Shown here: piece after piece, positions 26,655 through 35,991 of the stretch | Layout of the letters: every line of letters starts with the position of its first letter | Position numbering within the stretch: the first letter of the stretch is position 1 | Assembly: GCF_007673775.1 (NCBI RefSeq) | Contig: NZ_VEAF01000007.1 | Coordinates: 62,001-126,000 of the forward strand | Direction: 5' to 3' | From: Curtobacterium sp. 9128 | GTDB lineage: Bacteria > Actinomycetota > Actinomycetes > Actinomycetales > Microbacteriaceae | Length of the DNA stretch: 64,000 nt | Position numbers and translations under genes: made by a program | The notes under the pieces: generated by a model | Database searches by the model: none | Told to the model about the DNA's origin: nothing | What the model saw: the letters and a program-made list of their open reading frames with translations, nothing else

Positions 26655-27560
26655 GTGCGACGACGGACATGGATCGTGGGCGGGGTGGCCGCCGTGGTGC
26701 TCGTCGGTGCCGTCGCCGGGGTCGGGCTCGCCCTGACACCCGCCGACCGGCAGATCGCCGTGTCGACACCCGGTGCGACCAGGACGACACCGACACCGAC
26801 CCCGACACTCGCCGGCGTGCCGGCGGCACCGTCGGCGGCGGACCTCGCTGCGCTGCCGCTCGCGTTCCACGACGCGGTGGTCCCGGCGCTCCTCGACGGG
26901 GCCGCGGCACACCCGGAGAACGCCTGGCAGATCGCGACGCCGAAGGCACCCCTCGTCGCGCTCTGGGCGAGCCCGGCGGCGGACGCCGCACCCGTCGCCA
27001 CGTTCGCCTCGACGGTGTCGACGATCGACACCCCGGCGGCCACGGCGGTCTGGGGGCGTTCTCCCGGTGTCGACGGCGGCATGCTGCTCGTGTCGACGCC
27101 GGCACGGAACCGCACCCCTGGTGACGGCGGCGTCCAGGACGCTCCGAGCGCGACGTTCGCGTGGGCCAGGGCCGCCGACTTCACCGTCGTGGACACCGAT
27201 CGGATGATCCGCGTCGACGTCGCGGCGAGCACCGTCTCCGTCGTCGGCCGCGACGGGTCGGTGTCGGCGACCGAACCGGCACGGCTCGGCACACCGGACG
27301 ACCCGACACCGACCGCGACGGCCACGTACGTCGAGGCGGCGTACGTCGACACCCGCGTGACCTACACGCAGGGGAACCCGATCATCCTCACCGGGGCGCA
27401 CTCGTCGCGCATCCCGTCCTACGGGGGCAACGCGGCGCTGACCGCGCTGCACTACTACCCGGACCCGACCGGCAGCTCCCACGGGTGCGTCCGGATCTCC
27501 GCCGCGATGACGACGACCCTCGCCGCGCTCCCGGTCGGGACCGCGATCCAGTTCACCTGA
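26655..27560 (+). CDS. L,D-transpeptidase (YkuD domain), membrane-anchored
   Basis: 301 residues. A single N-terminal membrane anchor ('WIVGGVAAVVLVGAVAGVGLAL') is followed by a Pro/Thr linker, a variable middle domain and a C-terminal YkuD catalytic domain with the 'SSHGCVRIS' motif (H276, C278). Such enzymes make 3-3 crosslinks in peptidoglycan or attach proteins to it, outside the membrane. The GTG at 26655 sits 6 nt after GGAGG (26644-26648); the neighbouring GTG at 26652 is a poorer fit. The last 8 nt overlap the convergent gluconokinase gene. Confidence 0.9.
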   Translation: MRRRTWIVGGVAAVVLVGAVAGVGLALTPADRQIAVSTPGATRTTPTPTPTLAGVPAAPSAADLAALPLAFHDAVVPALLDGAAAHPENAWQIATPKAPLVALWASPAADAAPVATFASTVSTIDTPAATAVWGRSPGVDGGMLLVSTPARNRTPGDGGVQDAPSATFAWARAADFTVVDTDRMIRVDVAASTVSVVGRDGSVSATEPARLGTPDDPTPTATATYVEAAYVDTRVTYTQGNPIILTGAHSSRIPSYGGNAALTALHYYPDPTGSSHGCVRISAAMTTTLAALPVGTAIQFT

Positions 27561-28098
27561 CCTCGGGGATCAGTCCCAGCCGCTCGACGATCTCGTCCGT
27601 CTCGTGCTCCGGGGTCCCGCCGGCGTCGACGGTGATGTGGGCCTCGTCGTCCTGCGGCGGCTCGAGCGTCGCGAGCTGCGAGGCGAGGAGCGAGGTCGGC
27701 ATGAAGTGTCCGGAGCGGGCGGCCATGCGGTCCTCGATGAGGGCGGTGTCCCCGGCGACGTGCACGAAGACCACACCGGGTGCCCGCAGCACGTCACGGT
27801 AGGAGCGCTTCAGCGCCGAGCAGGTCACGACGCCGTTCGTGCCGGCGTCGAGGTGCTCCCGGATCCACCCCGCGACGACGTCGAGCCACGGCCAGCGGTC
27901 CTCGTCGTCGAGCGGGACGCCCGCGTGCATCTTCGCGACGTTCGCCGGCGGGTGCATCGCGTCACCCTCGGCGAAGTCCCAGCCGAGTCGGTCGGCCACC
28001 ATCGCCGCGACGGTCGACTTGCCGGATCCGGAGACCCCCATCACGACGAGCACCCGCGCGTCGAGTGCGCGCTCGTCCTGTCCACGTTCCGAGCTCAT
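27553..28098 (-). CDS. gntK: Gluconokinase
   Basis: 181 residues of the GntK/shikimate-kinase-like fold that phosphorylates D-gluconate to 6-phosphogluconate. Walker A 'GVSGSGKST', then the family strips 'FAEGDAMHPPANVAKM' and 'PLDDEDRWPWL', and 'CSALKRSYRDVLR'. The ATG overlaps the permease stop (ATGA), so gntP and gntK form one operon feeding gluconate into the pentose phosphate pathway. Control is expected from the divergent GntR regulator. Confidence 0.95.
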   Translation of the reverse strand: MSSERGQDERALDARVLVVMGVSGSGKSTVAAMVADRLGWDFAEGDAMHPPANVAKMHAGVPLDDEDRWPWLDVVAGWIREHLDAGTNGVVTCSALKRSYRDVLRAPGVVFVHVAGDTALIEDRMAARSGHFMPTSLLASQLATLEPPQDDEAHITVDAGGTPEHETDEIVERLGLIPEVR

Positions 28099-29597
28099 GC
28101 GATGAACACTCCTGCGATCAGTACACCCAGCAGCCCGAACACCGAGATCAGGCACTCCAGCATGGTCCAGGTCTTGAAGGTCTGTCCGACCGTCGTGCCC
28201 AGGTAGCCCTTCACGAGCCAGAACCCGGCGTCGTTGACGTGCGACAGGAACACCGATCCCGCGCCGATCGCGAGCACGAGCAGCGAGACCGTCGGCGAGG
28301 ACAGGTCGTGCGCGAGCGGGGCCATGATGCCGGCCGCCGTCACGGTCGCGACGGTCGCCGAACCGGTGGCGACACGGACCAGCGCCGAGACGACCCAGGC
28401 GACGAGGAGCACCGAGATCCCGGAGTCCTTGACCGCGTCGGCGATCACCCCGCCGATCCCGGTGTCGATGAGCACCTGCTTGAAGCCACCACCAGCGCCG
28501 ACGATGAGCAGCACGCCGGCGACGGGCGGCAGCGCGCTCTCGAGCGACCGGGACACGGCCGACCGGTCCATGCCGCCCCCGATCGCGAAGAACACGATCG
28601 CGTAGATCGCCGCGATGCCGATCGCGACCATCGGCGTGCCGAGGAAGTCGAGCAGGCCGACCCAGGCTCCGGCAGCGTCGGGCATGCTCGCCTCGCGGAT
28701 CGCCTGCGCGAGCATGAGCACGACCGGCAGCAGGATGCCGATGAGCGCGACGGTGAAGGACGGGCTGCGCGGTTCGCTGATGACGCGGGTGAAGTCGCTC
28801 TTGCCGCCGGGCAGGGAGGCCGTGTCCTGCGTGGCGGAGCCGCGCCGTGCCTCCCGTCCGGCGTGCGCCGGGTCGCTGTCCCGTGAGCCGAACAGGTCCG
28901 GCACCGGGATGTCGACCCACCGGGCCGCGAAGTGTGCGAACACCGGGCCCGCGAGGACGATCACCGGGATCGCGAGCACGATGCCGAAGGCGAGGGTCGT
29001 GCCGAGGTCCGCGCCGACCGTCGCGATCGCGACCAGCGGGCCGGGGTGCGGCGGGACGAACGCGTGCATCGTGGAGAGGCCGACCAGGGCCGGGACCGCG
29101 ATCTTCATGATCGGCACCTGGCTGCGCTTGGCGACCAGGACGATGATCGGGATGAGCAGGACCAGGCCGACCTCGAAGAACATCGGCAGCCCGATCAGGG
29201 CGCCGATGAGCGCCATGGTCCACGGCAGCGCCGCCTTCGATGACCGGCGGACGAGCGTGTCCACCACGCGGTCGGCGGCGCCGGAGTCGACGAGCATCTT
29301 GCCGAACATCGACCCGAGGCCGACCAGGATGCCCACGCTCGTCATCGTCGCGCCGAACCCGTTGCCGAAGCTCGTCACCGCCTTCTCGGGGGCGAGTCCC
29401 GCGCCGATGCCGACGCCGACCGCGCCGACGGTCAGGGCGATGAACGGGTGGATCTTCAACCACGTGATCAGCACGATGATCACGACGACGCCGATGAGCG
29501 CCGCCACGACGAGCTGCGGGACCGGTCCTGACGGATCGACCTGTTCGGTGCCGGCGGCGAGCACGCTGCTCACGCCGGTCGGTGCGAGGTGCGCCAT
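28095..29597 (-). CDS. gntP: Gluconate permease, GntP family
   Basis: About 500 residues with 12-14 hydrophobic segments, typical of GntP gluconate:proton symporters ('GFGATMTSVGILVGLGSMFGKML', 'VPPHPGPLVAI', 'SHVNDAGFWLVK'). A hydrophilic loop in the middle ('HAGREARRGSATQDTAS') is longer than in enteric proteins. The ATG at 29597 follows GGAAGGGGG. First gene of the gntP-gntK operon; its promoter region faces gntR and holds a 17-nt palindrome. Confidence 0.93.
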   Translation of the reverse strand: MAHLAPTGVSSVLAAGTEQVDPSGPVPQLVVAALIGVVVIIVLITWLKIHPFIALTVGAVGVGIGAGLAPEKAVTSFGNGFGATMTSVGILVGLGSMFGKMLVDSGAADRVVDTLVRRSSKAALPWTMALIGALIGLPMFFEVGLVLLIPIIVLVAKRSQVPIMKIAVPALVGLSTMHAFVPPHPGPLVAIATVGADLGTTLAFGIVLAIPVIVLAGPVFAHFAARWVDIPVPDLFGSRDSDPAHAGREARRGSATQDTASLPGGKSDFTRVISEPRSPSFTVALIGILLPVVLMLAQAIREASMPDAAGAWVGLLDFLGTPMVAIGIAAIYAIVFFAIGGGMDRSAVSRSLESALPPVAGVLLIVGAGGGFKQVLIDTGIGGVIADAVKDSGISVLLVAWVVSALVRVATGSATVATVTAAGIMAPLAHDLSSPTVSLLVLAIGAGSVFLSHVNDAGFWLVKGYLGTTVGQTFKTWTMLECLISVFGLLGVLIAGVFIA

Positions 29598-29691
29598 CTG
29601 CGCCCCCTTCCTGGAGGCGCATCTGCGCGGCTCCGTCGCCTGGGTTCCGGGTGGTCGGCGTCGTGGTCCGTGGAGCGGGACCGTCGACATC

Positions 29692-29708
29692 GAATAATCT
29701 GATTATTC
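29692..29708. promoter_or_regulatory. GntR-type operator palindrome
   Basis: A 17-nt inverted repeat, GAATAATC-T-GATTATTC, perfect apart from its centre. It is strikingly AT-rich for this genome and lies between the divergent gntP and gntR starts, 110 bp before gntR. Size and place fit a FadR-subfamily operator controlling both sides. Confidence 0.75.
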
Positions 29709-29817
29709 AGACTACATGTCGACGAGCCGCGCGGCACGTCCGCGTCGCCGCCGTCGGCCGATGGGATGGAGTCTGCCGCTTCGACGTCGACGACGTCACG
29801 ACCCGCCCGGAGGAACG

Positions 29818-30525
29818 ATGGACACGTCCCGCGGACTGCACGCCCACGTGCTCGACGCGCTCGGGCACCGCATCGTGAGCGGGAGTGTCGGTGCCGGCAC
29901 CGTCCTCCGACCGGAGGAGATCGCGGACGAGTTCGGTGTCTCGCGCTCGGTCGTCCGCGAGGCGCTGCGGGTCCTCCAGTCGCTCGGACTCGTCCGGCCA
30001 CGACAGCGCGTCGGCACCCAGGTGCTCCCGATGACGTCGTGGGAGCTGCTCGCACCGGACGTCATCCGGTGGCGAGGCCGCTCCGACGGGTACTTCGCGC
30101 AGCAGCGGGAACTCCTCGAGGTCCGCCTCGGCATCGAGCCGGTCGCCGCGTCCCTCCTCGCCGGACGGGGGTCCGTCGCCGCGGCCCCCGTGCTCGAGGC
30201 GGCGCTCGCGATGGTGGCGGCGGCGTCCGACGGGGACGGTCAGGCGTACCTCGAGGCCGACGTCCGCTTCCACCGGGCCCTGCTCACGGGGTCCGGCAAC
30301 GCGGTCTTCGGGCACTTCGCCGGTACCGTCGAGGCGCTCCTGCGGACGAGGACCTCGGAGTCGCGGGACACCATCACGCGGTGGACGGGTGCGGCGGCAG
30401 CGCGGCACGAGGCCGTCGGACGGGCGGTCGTCGCCGGGGACGCCGAGGCCGCGTCGTCGGCCGCGAGCGCGATGGTCGTCGTGACGCGGGACGAGTTCGC
30501 TGCCGAGGCCGAGCGCGCGGAGTGA
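29818..30525 (+). CDS. GntR-family (FadR subfamily) transcriptional regulator
   Basis: 235 residues. N-terminal winged helix (about 10-75) with 'PEEIADEFGVSRSVVREALRVLQSLGLV', then an FCD ligand-binding domain (about 90-230) whose metal-binding positions include 'EADVRFHRALL' and 'RHEAVGRAVVAGD'. It most likely represses the divergent gluconate genes until gluconate or 6-phosphogluconate binds. The ATG follows CGGAGGAAC. Confidence 0.92.
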   Translation: MDTSRGLHAHVLDALGHRIVSGSVGAGTVLRPEEIADEFGVSRSVVREALRVLQSLGLVRPRQRVGTQVLPMTSWELLAPDVIRWRGRSDGYFAQQRELLEVRLGIEPVAASLLAGRGSVAAAPVLEAALAMVAAASDGDGQAYLEADVRFHRALLTGSGNAVFGHFAGTVEALLRTRTSESRDTITRWTGAAAARHEAVGRAVVAGDAEAASSAASAMVVVTRDEFAAEAERAE

Positions 30526-30586
30526 CGCGGGCGGGCGCGTCCGGTGTGGTGTCGGTGCGCGGGTGCGGTCGCTGGACGCGCGCTGC

Positions 30587-31198
30587 CTACGCCCGCCGCG
30601 CTCCGCGCCGCGTCCGCGGGCCCCGCAGGCGCAGCCGCATCGTGACCGTGCCGAGCCACCGGTCGTACTTGTAGCCGACCTTGCCCATCCGTCCGATCTC
30701 CTCGAAGCCGAGCCGTCGGTGCAGCCGGATCGAGGCGTCGGCGGAGCGGTCGGCGATCACCGCGACGACCTCGCGGACCCCGGCGGCACGGCACTCGTCG
30801 AGGAGCGCCTCCATGAGCGCACGTCCGAGGCCCTTGCCCCCGGACGCCGGCCCGAGGTAGATCGAGTTCTCGACGACGTGGTTCGACCGGTCACGCGGGT
30901 TCCACGGGTCGACGAGAGCGTACCCGAGCACCTGCCCGGAGGGGTTCACCGCGACCAGGAACGGCAGTGTCCGCCGCCGGATCTCGTCGTACCGTCGTTT
31001 CCAGGCCGCGAACGAGAGCACCGCCCCGTCGAACGTGACCGAGGAGTTCCGCACGTAGTGCGCGTGGATCTCGCGGATGTCCGGCAGGTCGGTCGGTTCG
31101 GCGGCACGGATCGACCACGCGAACGCCGTCTCCGTCGGTGCTGGCGCACGCAGGTGGCGCGGCAGCACCCGCCGCTGGCGGTATTCCTCCTCGAGCAC
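30587..31198 (-). CDS. GNAT-family N-acetyltransferase (phosphinothricin acetyltransferase-like)
   Basis: 203 residues. The acetyl-CoA loop reads 'GPASGGKGLGRALMEALL' (Q/R-x-x-G-x-G/A type), and 'IREIHAHYVRNSSVTFD' with 'GYALVDPWNPRDRSNHVVENSIYL' matches the PAT/methionine-sulfoximine acetyltransferase subgroup, which modifies toxic glutamate analogues or free amino acids. A basic tail of about 12 residues is extra. GTG start at 31198, supported by TAGGCT (31206-31211, minus strand) 7 nt upstream. Confidence 0.87.
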   Translation of the reverse strand: MLEEEYRQRRVLPRHLRAPAPTETAFAWSIRAAEPTDLPDIREIHAHYVRNSSVTFDGAVLSFAAWKRRYDEIRRRTLPFLVAVNPSGQVLGYALVDPWNPRDRSNHVVENSIYLGPASGGKGLGRALMEALLDECRAAGVREVVAVIADRSADASIRLHRRLGFEEIGRMGKVGYKYDRWLGTVTMRLRLRGPRTRRGARRA

Positions 31199-31255
31199 GA
31201 CGTCGAGCCTACGGCGCAGGCGGGTCCGTGGTCCGGTCGACGGCCTGGAAGCTCG

Positions 31256-31942
31256 TCACACCTGCGCGGGCAGCGTCCAGTCGACGGGGTCGGCACCCTG
31301 CTCGACGAGCAGGTCGTTCACCTGCGAGAACGGACGACTGCCGAAGAACCCGCGGGAGGCGCTCAGCGGGCTCGGGTGCGCCGACGCGACGACCGGCGTG
31401 TCCCCGAGGAACGGCCGCACGGACGCCGCCTGGGCCCCCCAGAGCACGGCGACCAGGGGACGCTGCCGTGCGACGAGTGCGCGGACGGCCTGCTCGGTGA
31501 CCCGCTCCCAGCCCTTTCCGCGGTGGCTCCCGGCGTCGCCGGCCGCGACCGTGAGCACCCGGTTGAGCAGCAGCACGCCGCGCTCGGACCACGGTCGCAG
31601 GTCCCCGTGCGCCGGTGGGGTGACCCCGAGGTCGTCGTGGAGCTCGCGGTAGACGTTCGCCAGACTCCGGGGAACCGGCCGCACGCCGGGGTCGACGGCG
31701 AAGGACAGCCCGATCGGGTGCCCGGGCGTCGGGTACGGGTCCTGTCCGACGACGAGGACCTTCACCTGGTCGAACGGGTACGTGAACGCGCGGAGGACCG
31801 ACGCGCCCGCCGGCAGGTACGGCCGGCCCGCTGCGGTCTCGGAGCGGAGCCAGGCGCCCATGCGGTGGACGTCGTCCTCGACGGGTGCGAGGGCCTCGGC
31901 CCACCCGGGGTCGACGAGCTCGGCGAGGGGCTGTGCCTGCAT
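31256..31942 (-). CDS. ung: Uracil-DNA glycosylase, family 1
   Basis: 228 residues. The water-activating motif '[11 protein letters not shown]' places the catalytic Asp at 68, and the DNA-intercalating loop '[14 protein letters not shown]' carries the catalytic His. It removes uracil from DNA to begin base-excision repair. ATG start; stop only about 60 bp from the GNAT start. It follows the S51 peptidase-like gene by 8 bp, so the three upstream genes and ung may share a transcript. Confidence 0.95.
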   Translation of the reverse strand: MQAQPLAELVDPGWAEALAPVEDDVHRMGAWLRSETAAGRPYLPAGASVLRAFTYPFDQVKVLVVGQDPYPTPGHPIGLSFAVDPGVRPVPRSLANVYRELHDDLGVTPPAHGDLRPWSERGVLLLNRVLTVAAGDAGSHRGKGWERVTEQAVRALVARQRPLVAVLWGAQAASVRPFLGDTPVVASAHPSPLSASRGFFGSRPFSQVNDLLVEQGADPVDWTLPAQV

Positions 31943-31950
31943 CGGGACCG

Positions 31951-32670
31951 CTACGCGCCCATGGTGGCGACGGAGACGGACTCGTCCCCGGCGACCACGC
32001 GCCAGACGCTGCCGGACCCGCGGACCTCGAGGGCCCCCTCGCCGACGACGAGCACGGTGTCCTCGTCGATCGCGAGCCCCGCCGAGACGAACTCGGCCTC
32101 GGCACTCGCGATGAGCCGGGCGACGGTGCCGGCCTGCACGCCGTGCACGTCGATGGTCAGGTCGACGAGCCCGAGGCCCGCGCGGAGCTCCACCTCGTCG
32201 AGTCCCTCGGACGCGCCCTCGGGGCAGACCTCGACACCGTCGATGCGCCACCCGCCGACGAGTGCCCGGTCGGAGGCGACCATCGCACCGGCGGAGTAGC
32301 CGAGGTACGGCAGGCCGTCGGAGACGAGCAGTCGGATCTGGTCGACGAGCGGTGCGATCGCGTCGAGGTAGTCGGGTGTGCGACCGCCACCGACGACGAG
32401 CGCGTCGATGTCGCTGAGGACCGCCGTCGTGAAGGGCTGGCCGGGGGCGACCTCGGTGACGAGGACCTCGGCGGCGCGCGCACCACCCAGGACCTCGGCG
32501 ATGTCCGCGGTCGACGACGGGCTGGCGCCGGAGGCCGAGGCGACCGACAGCAGTGCGATCCGCGGGACGGTGCGCCCGACGGCCGCGGACCGCGCGGTGG
32601 CCTCGGCGAGGAAGGGCGCGGCGGCGTCCGAGGCGGCGAAGGGTCCACCGCCGACGAGGTGGATGCTCAC
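31951..32670 (-). CDS. Peptidase S51/cyanophycinase-like protein (class I glutamine amidotransferase-like fold)
   Basis: 239 residues with the S51 layout: N-terminal 'IHLVGGGPF', '[14 protein letters not shown]', nucleophile elbow '[12 protein letters not shown]' (Ser126) and a C-terminal '[13 protein letters not shown]' strip in which His and Asp could complete a triad. Relatives include dipeptidase E (Asp-Xaa) and cyanophycinase; the substrate here is unknown. The GTG start overlaps the upstream phosphoribosyltransferase stop (GTGA), so the two are coupled. Confidence 0.8.
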   Translation of the reverse strand: MSIHLVGGGPFAASDAAAPFLAEATARSAAVGRTVPRIALLSVASASGASPSSTADIAEVLGGARAAEVLVTEVAPGQPFTTAVLSDIDALVVGGGRTPDYLDAIAPLVDQIRLLVSDGLPYLGYSAGAMVASDRALVGGWRIDGVEVCPEGASEGLDEVELRAGLGLVDLTIDVHGVQAGTVARLIASAEAEFVSAGLAIDEDTVLVVGEGALEVRGSGSVWRVVAGDESVSVATMGA

Positions 32671-33197
32671 GACTCGGCCGTCACCGGGGCCAGGGCGCTC
32701 CACGGGAAGGTGATCCAGCCGTCGACACGACGCCAGACGTGGTCGGGCTCGAGGACGGTGCCGGGCTTGGAGTAGAGGCAGGCGCTGCGCACGTCGGCGC
32801 CGGCCTTCGCGATGATGTCGACGACGAGCGCGAGCGTGCGGCCGGAGTCGGAGACGTCGTCGACCACGAGCACGCGCTTGCCGGCGAGGCTCGGCGCGTC
32901 GAGTGCGGGGGCGAGCACGACCGGCTCCTCGAGGCGCTGCTCGACGTCCGTGTAGAACTCGACGTTGATCGAGCCGCACTCCTTGGTGCCGAGGGCGTAC
33001 GCGACCGCTCCGGCGATGATGAGTCCGCCGCGGGCAACGGCGACGACGACCTCGGGCTCGAAGCCGGAGGACAGGACGTCCTTCGCGAGGAGCCGTGCGG
33101 CGTCCCCGAACTCGAGCCAGCCGAGCACCTCGGGCCCGCTCGTCACGGTCACGACGGCCGGCGAGGAGGGCTCGGCGGGTTCGCTGCTGATCGGCAT
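32667..33197 (-). CDS. Phosphoribosyltransferase (Gpt-like)
   Basis: 176 residues with a type I PRTase PRPP-binding motif '[14 protein letters not shown]' (D113, D114) and '[12 protein letters not shown]' near 53-64. Overall it resembles xanthine-guanine phosphoribosyltransferases of actinobacteria, so purine salvage is likely, but base specificity is not readable. A TACCGT hexamer (33204-33209, minus strand) lies 6 nt before the ATG, marking a probable leaderless promoter for this gene, the S51 gene and perhaps ung. Confidence 0.88.
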   Translation of the reverse strand: MPISSEPAEPSSPAVVTVTSGPEVLGWLEFGDAARLLAKDVLSSGFEPEVVVAVARGGLIIAGAVAYALGTKECGSINVEFYTDVEQRLEEPVVLAPALDAPSLAGKRVLVVDDVSDSGRTLALVVDIIAKAGADVRSACLYSKPGTVLEPDHVWRRVDGWITFPWSALAPVTAES

Positions 33198-33279
33198 CCG
33201 TCCACGGTACCGGCACCGGGCCTGCCCTCGCGACCCGAGTTCGACGTCCGGGGCGCGCGGAGCCCGGGCCGACCCGCTG

Positions 33280-34074
33280 CTACGCCTCGGACGTCTGGAC
33301 GCCGCGGGGCCGGAGGGGTCCGCGGGCCACCTTGTGCTGCGCCGCCTGCGCGACGGGTCGGATCGTGACCAGGTCGAGGTTCACGTGTGCCGGCAGCTCG
33401 ACCGCGTGCACGATCGCCTCGGCCACGTCGTCGGCGGAGAGCGGGTCCTCGACGCCGTCGTACACGGCCGCGGCCTTGGTCGTGTCGCCACCGAACCGCA
33501 CCAGGGCGAACTCGTCGGTCTTCACCATGCCAGGGGCGATCTCGACGACCCGGATCGGCTCACCGCTCAGCTCCAGCCGCAGCGCACCGACGAGGGCGTG
33601 CTCGGCCGACTTCGCGGCGTTGTAGCCACCGCCGTTCTCGTACGGCACGAACCCGGCGGTGCTCGTCACCGTGACGACGTCCGCTCCACCGGTGACCGCT
33701 GCGCGCCGCCGCAGGTGCGGGAGGAGGGCCGCGATGACCCGCTTGGTGCCGATGACGTTCACCTCGAACATCGCGCGCCAGTCCTCGACGTCGGACTCCT
33801 CGACGGTCGCCGAGCCGAACGCTCCCCCGGCGTTGTTGACGAGCACGTCGGCGCCGCCGAGCTCCTCGACCCGGGATGCCAGGCGGGCGACGTCTGCGGC
33901 GTCGGTGATGTCCGCGGTCAGCACGTCGACCCCGAGCTCCGCGGCGAGCGCCTCGAGCCGGTCGGCGCGACGGGCGACGGCGAGCACGTCCCAGCCGCGG
34001 GACCGGAACGTCCGCACGGTCGCTGCCCCGATGCCGGAGCTCGCTCCCGTGACGACCGCGCGTCGTGCTGCCAT
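33280..34074 (-). CDS. Short-chain dehydrogenase/reductase
   Basis: 264 residues of the classical SDR family: cofactor strip TGASSGIG (9-16), 'NNAGG' (80-84), catalytic Ser near 138, Y151 and K155. An Arg-Arg pair after the second strand ('VARRADR') favours NADPH. The C-terminal region resembles YdfG/serine 3-dehydrogenase-like proteins. The ATG is behind 'CGGAGGAACC'. Monocistronic, divergent from the acyltransferase. Confidence 0.9.
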   Translation of the reverse strand: MAARRAVVTGASSGIGAATVRTFRSRGWDVLAVARRADRLEALAAELGVDVLTADITDAADVARLASRVEELGGADVLVNNAGGAFGSATVEESDVEDWRAMFEVNVIGTKRVIAALLPHLRRRAAVTGGADVVTVTSTAGFVPYENGGGYNAAKSAEHALVGALRLELSGEPIRVVEIAPGMVKTDEFALVRFGGDTTKAAAVYDGVEDPLSADDVAEAIVHAVELPAHVNLDLVTIRPVAQAAQHKVARGPLRPRGVQTSEA

Positions 34075-34179
34075 GGTGGTTCCTCCGTCGTGGTCCGTGG
34101 TGCCCGCACGCGGTTCCGGCGGGCTCCGTCCACGCTACCGGGGAACCGGTGAGGTCACGTTCCGGTAACGTCACGAGCC

Positions 34180-35271
34180 ATGACCACGGACGCCGCACCT
34201 CCCGTGCCCGCCGCCCCGGCCACCGAGTTGGAGCCCGGTCGTGCGCGGCAGCGGATCCCGATGTGGGACACCGCGCGGTTCCTGGCGGTGACCCTCGTCG
34301 TCATCGGGCACGCCATCCAGCGGCAGACGACGGCGAGCGAGCACGCCCTGGCGCTGTACACGTTCATCTACGCGTTCCACATGCCGGCGTTCGGTGTCAT
34401 CAGCGGGTACTTCTCGTCGGCGGACACCCCGACGGCGAAGCGCATGCGGCGGACGATCACGGACATCGTGGTGCCGTACATCATCATGCAGACGATCTGG
34501 ACCGTGGTGCAAGGTCTCGTGGAGGGCGGGAAGCAGTTCAACCCGACGCAGCCGACGTGGACGCTGTGGTTCCTCCTCGCCCTGGGGATCTTCCGGCTGA
34601 TCCTGCCGTATCTGGCGCAGCTGCGGTGGCCGCTGGTGTGGGCCGTCGTGTTCAGCATCGGGGTCGGCTACTTCGACAACGTGGACTCGACGCTCTCGCT
34701 GTCGCGGGCGATCAGCCTCCTGCCGTTCTTCCTCGTCGGGTGGCAGGTGAAGCAGTGGGGCCTGTTCGACCGCTGGTACGACGCGCGCCGTCGGGTCGTG
34801 GTCCGGGTGCGGATCGCTGCCGGCGCGGTGTTCGCCGCGTGGGCCCTGGCGTGCGCGCTGTGGATCCCGCAGTTCAAGGAGTTCGACCTGCACCACTGGT
34901 TCTTCTACGACGACTCGTACTCCGGTCTCGGCGAGGACGCGTGGTGGGCCGGGGCGGTGCGGTTCGGGCTGATGCTGCTCGCGGCGCTGCTCACGGCCTC
35001 CTTCCTGGTGCTCGTGCCGCGACGGACGGTGTGGATCACGAAGTTCGGCGCGGCGACGATGTACGTGTACCTGCTCCACACGTTCGTGCTCTACCCGGTG
35101 CGGGAGTCCGGCGTCCTCGCCGGGGCGCACTCGGCGTGGCCGTACGTGCTGCTCATGGTCGGGTTCGCCTGCGCGGTGAGCCTGTTCCTGGCGCAGCCGT
35201 TCGTCCGGAGGGGCATGCGCTGGCTCCTCGAGCCGAACGTGCGCTGGCTGTTCCGCCGCGACCCCGCCTGA
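34180..35271 (+). CDS. Acyltransferase-3 family membrane protein (OafA/NodX-like)
   Basis: 363 residues with about ten hydrophobic segments. The motif 'WDTARFLAVTLVVIGH' carries the family's R and H residues (R/K-x10-H), followed by 'YAFHMPAFGVISGYF'. Members transfer acyl groups from the cytosol to surface glycans or secreted products; the acceptor here is unknown. It resembles fucose 4-O-acetylase-type proteins. TAACGT (34166-34171) lies 8 nt before the ATG. Confidence 0.87.
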   Translation: MTTDAAPPVPAAPATELEPGRARQRIPMWDTARFLAVTLVVIGHAIQRQTTASEHALALYTFIYAFHMPAFGVISGYFSSADTPTAKRMRRTITDIVVPYIIMQTIWTVVQGLVEGGKQFNPTQPTWTLWFLLALGIFRLILPYLAQLRWPLVWAVVFSIGVGYFDNVDSTLSLSRAISLLPFFLVGWQVKQWGLFDRWYDARRRVVVRVRIAAGAVFAAWALACALWIPQFKEFDLHHWFFYDDSYSGLGEDAWWAGAVRFGLMLLAALLTASFLVLVPRRTVWITKFGAATMYVYLLHTFVLYPVRESGVLAGAHSAWPYVLLMVGFACAVSLFLAQPFVRRGMRWLLEPNVRWLFRRDPA

Positions 35272-35395
35272 GTCGCCCCGCTCCTGCGCGCTCCCGGCGC
35301 TCCCGTCCCCCACGCCCCCGTGCCCCGCAGCCCCGCAGCCCCGCAGCCCCGCACCGTGCGAGTTCCGCGCCCGCTTCCCTCGCACCGTGCTCGCA

Positions 35396-35624
35396 GCACC
35401 GTGCGAGGTCAGCCGCTGGTGCGCGGTAGATCGCCTCGTGCGTCGGACTAGCCCGGCACCATGCCACCATCGGCGCACCACACGCCAACCCCGCACCGTG
35501 CGCCACCGCGCACCGTGCGAGGTCAGCCGCTGGTGCGCGGTTGATCGCCTCGTGCGTCGGACTAGCCCGGCACCATGCCACCATCGGCGCACCACGCGCC
35601 AACTCCGCACCGTGCGCACCCCCC
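35396..35624. repeat. 114-bp direct repeat, two copies
   Basis: Copy 1 starts at 35396 and copy 2 at 35510, each beginning GCACCGTGCGAGGTCAGCCG and differing at only a handful of positions over about 110 bp. They lie in the 720-bp gap between the acyltransferase and metY. The first 75 bp of that gap is C-rich with two single GCACCGTGCG sites (35351, 35381). Confidence 0.85.
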
Positions 35625-35846
35625 CACCCGCCGCCAACCCCGCACCGTGCGCACCCCCACCACCCCCAGCCGCCGCTAACCCCGCACCGTGCGCACCCAC
35701 ACCACTGGCAGCCCCGCAAACCCCGCACCGTGCGCACCCCCACCACCCCCAGCCACCGCTAACCCCGCACCGTGCGCACCCACACCACTGGCACCCCCGC
35801 AAACCCCGCACCGTGCGCACCCACACCACCCGCGCCCACGGACTGG
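35605..35846. repeat. CGCACCGTGCG tandem array (about 41-nt units)
   Basis: Units begin CCGCACCGTGCGCACCC at 35605, 35640, 35682, 35723, 35765 and 35806. Two unit types alternate (one continuing CACCACCCCCAGCCGCCGCT, the other ACACCACTGGCA), giving a higher-order period of about 83 nt. Each unit can form a short CGCAC/GTGCG hairpin. The 145 bp between the array and metY holds no riboswitch I can recognise. Confidence 0.85.
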
Positions 35847-35991
35847 AGGCACGGCTCAACCCCGCCACCCGCGTTACGTCACGAGACGGGTGCGCTGGTG
35901 CCGCCCGGGCCACGTCCGTAGCGTGAGCCGCGACGCGCACGTGATCCGAGCCTCCCGGCCGGGACGCCAGCAGACGGAACAGGAGCCCGAC

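Noticed and set aside
23917..27105. 1062-codon minus-strand frame spanning the ketopantoate reductase, ABC-F and transpeptidase genes
   Set aside because: It crosses several well-supported genes on both strands and its product is low-complexity Arg/Gly-rich.
35605..35846. CRISPR-like array
   Set aside because: Units of about 41 nt follow each other directly with alternating but repeated intervals; there are no unique spacers and no cas gene.
35847..35991. SAM riboswitch before metY
   Set aside because: I looked for SAM-I, SAM-II and SAM-IV core sequences and pairing and found none.
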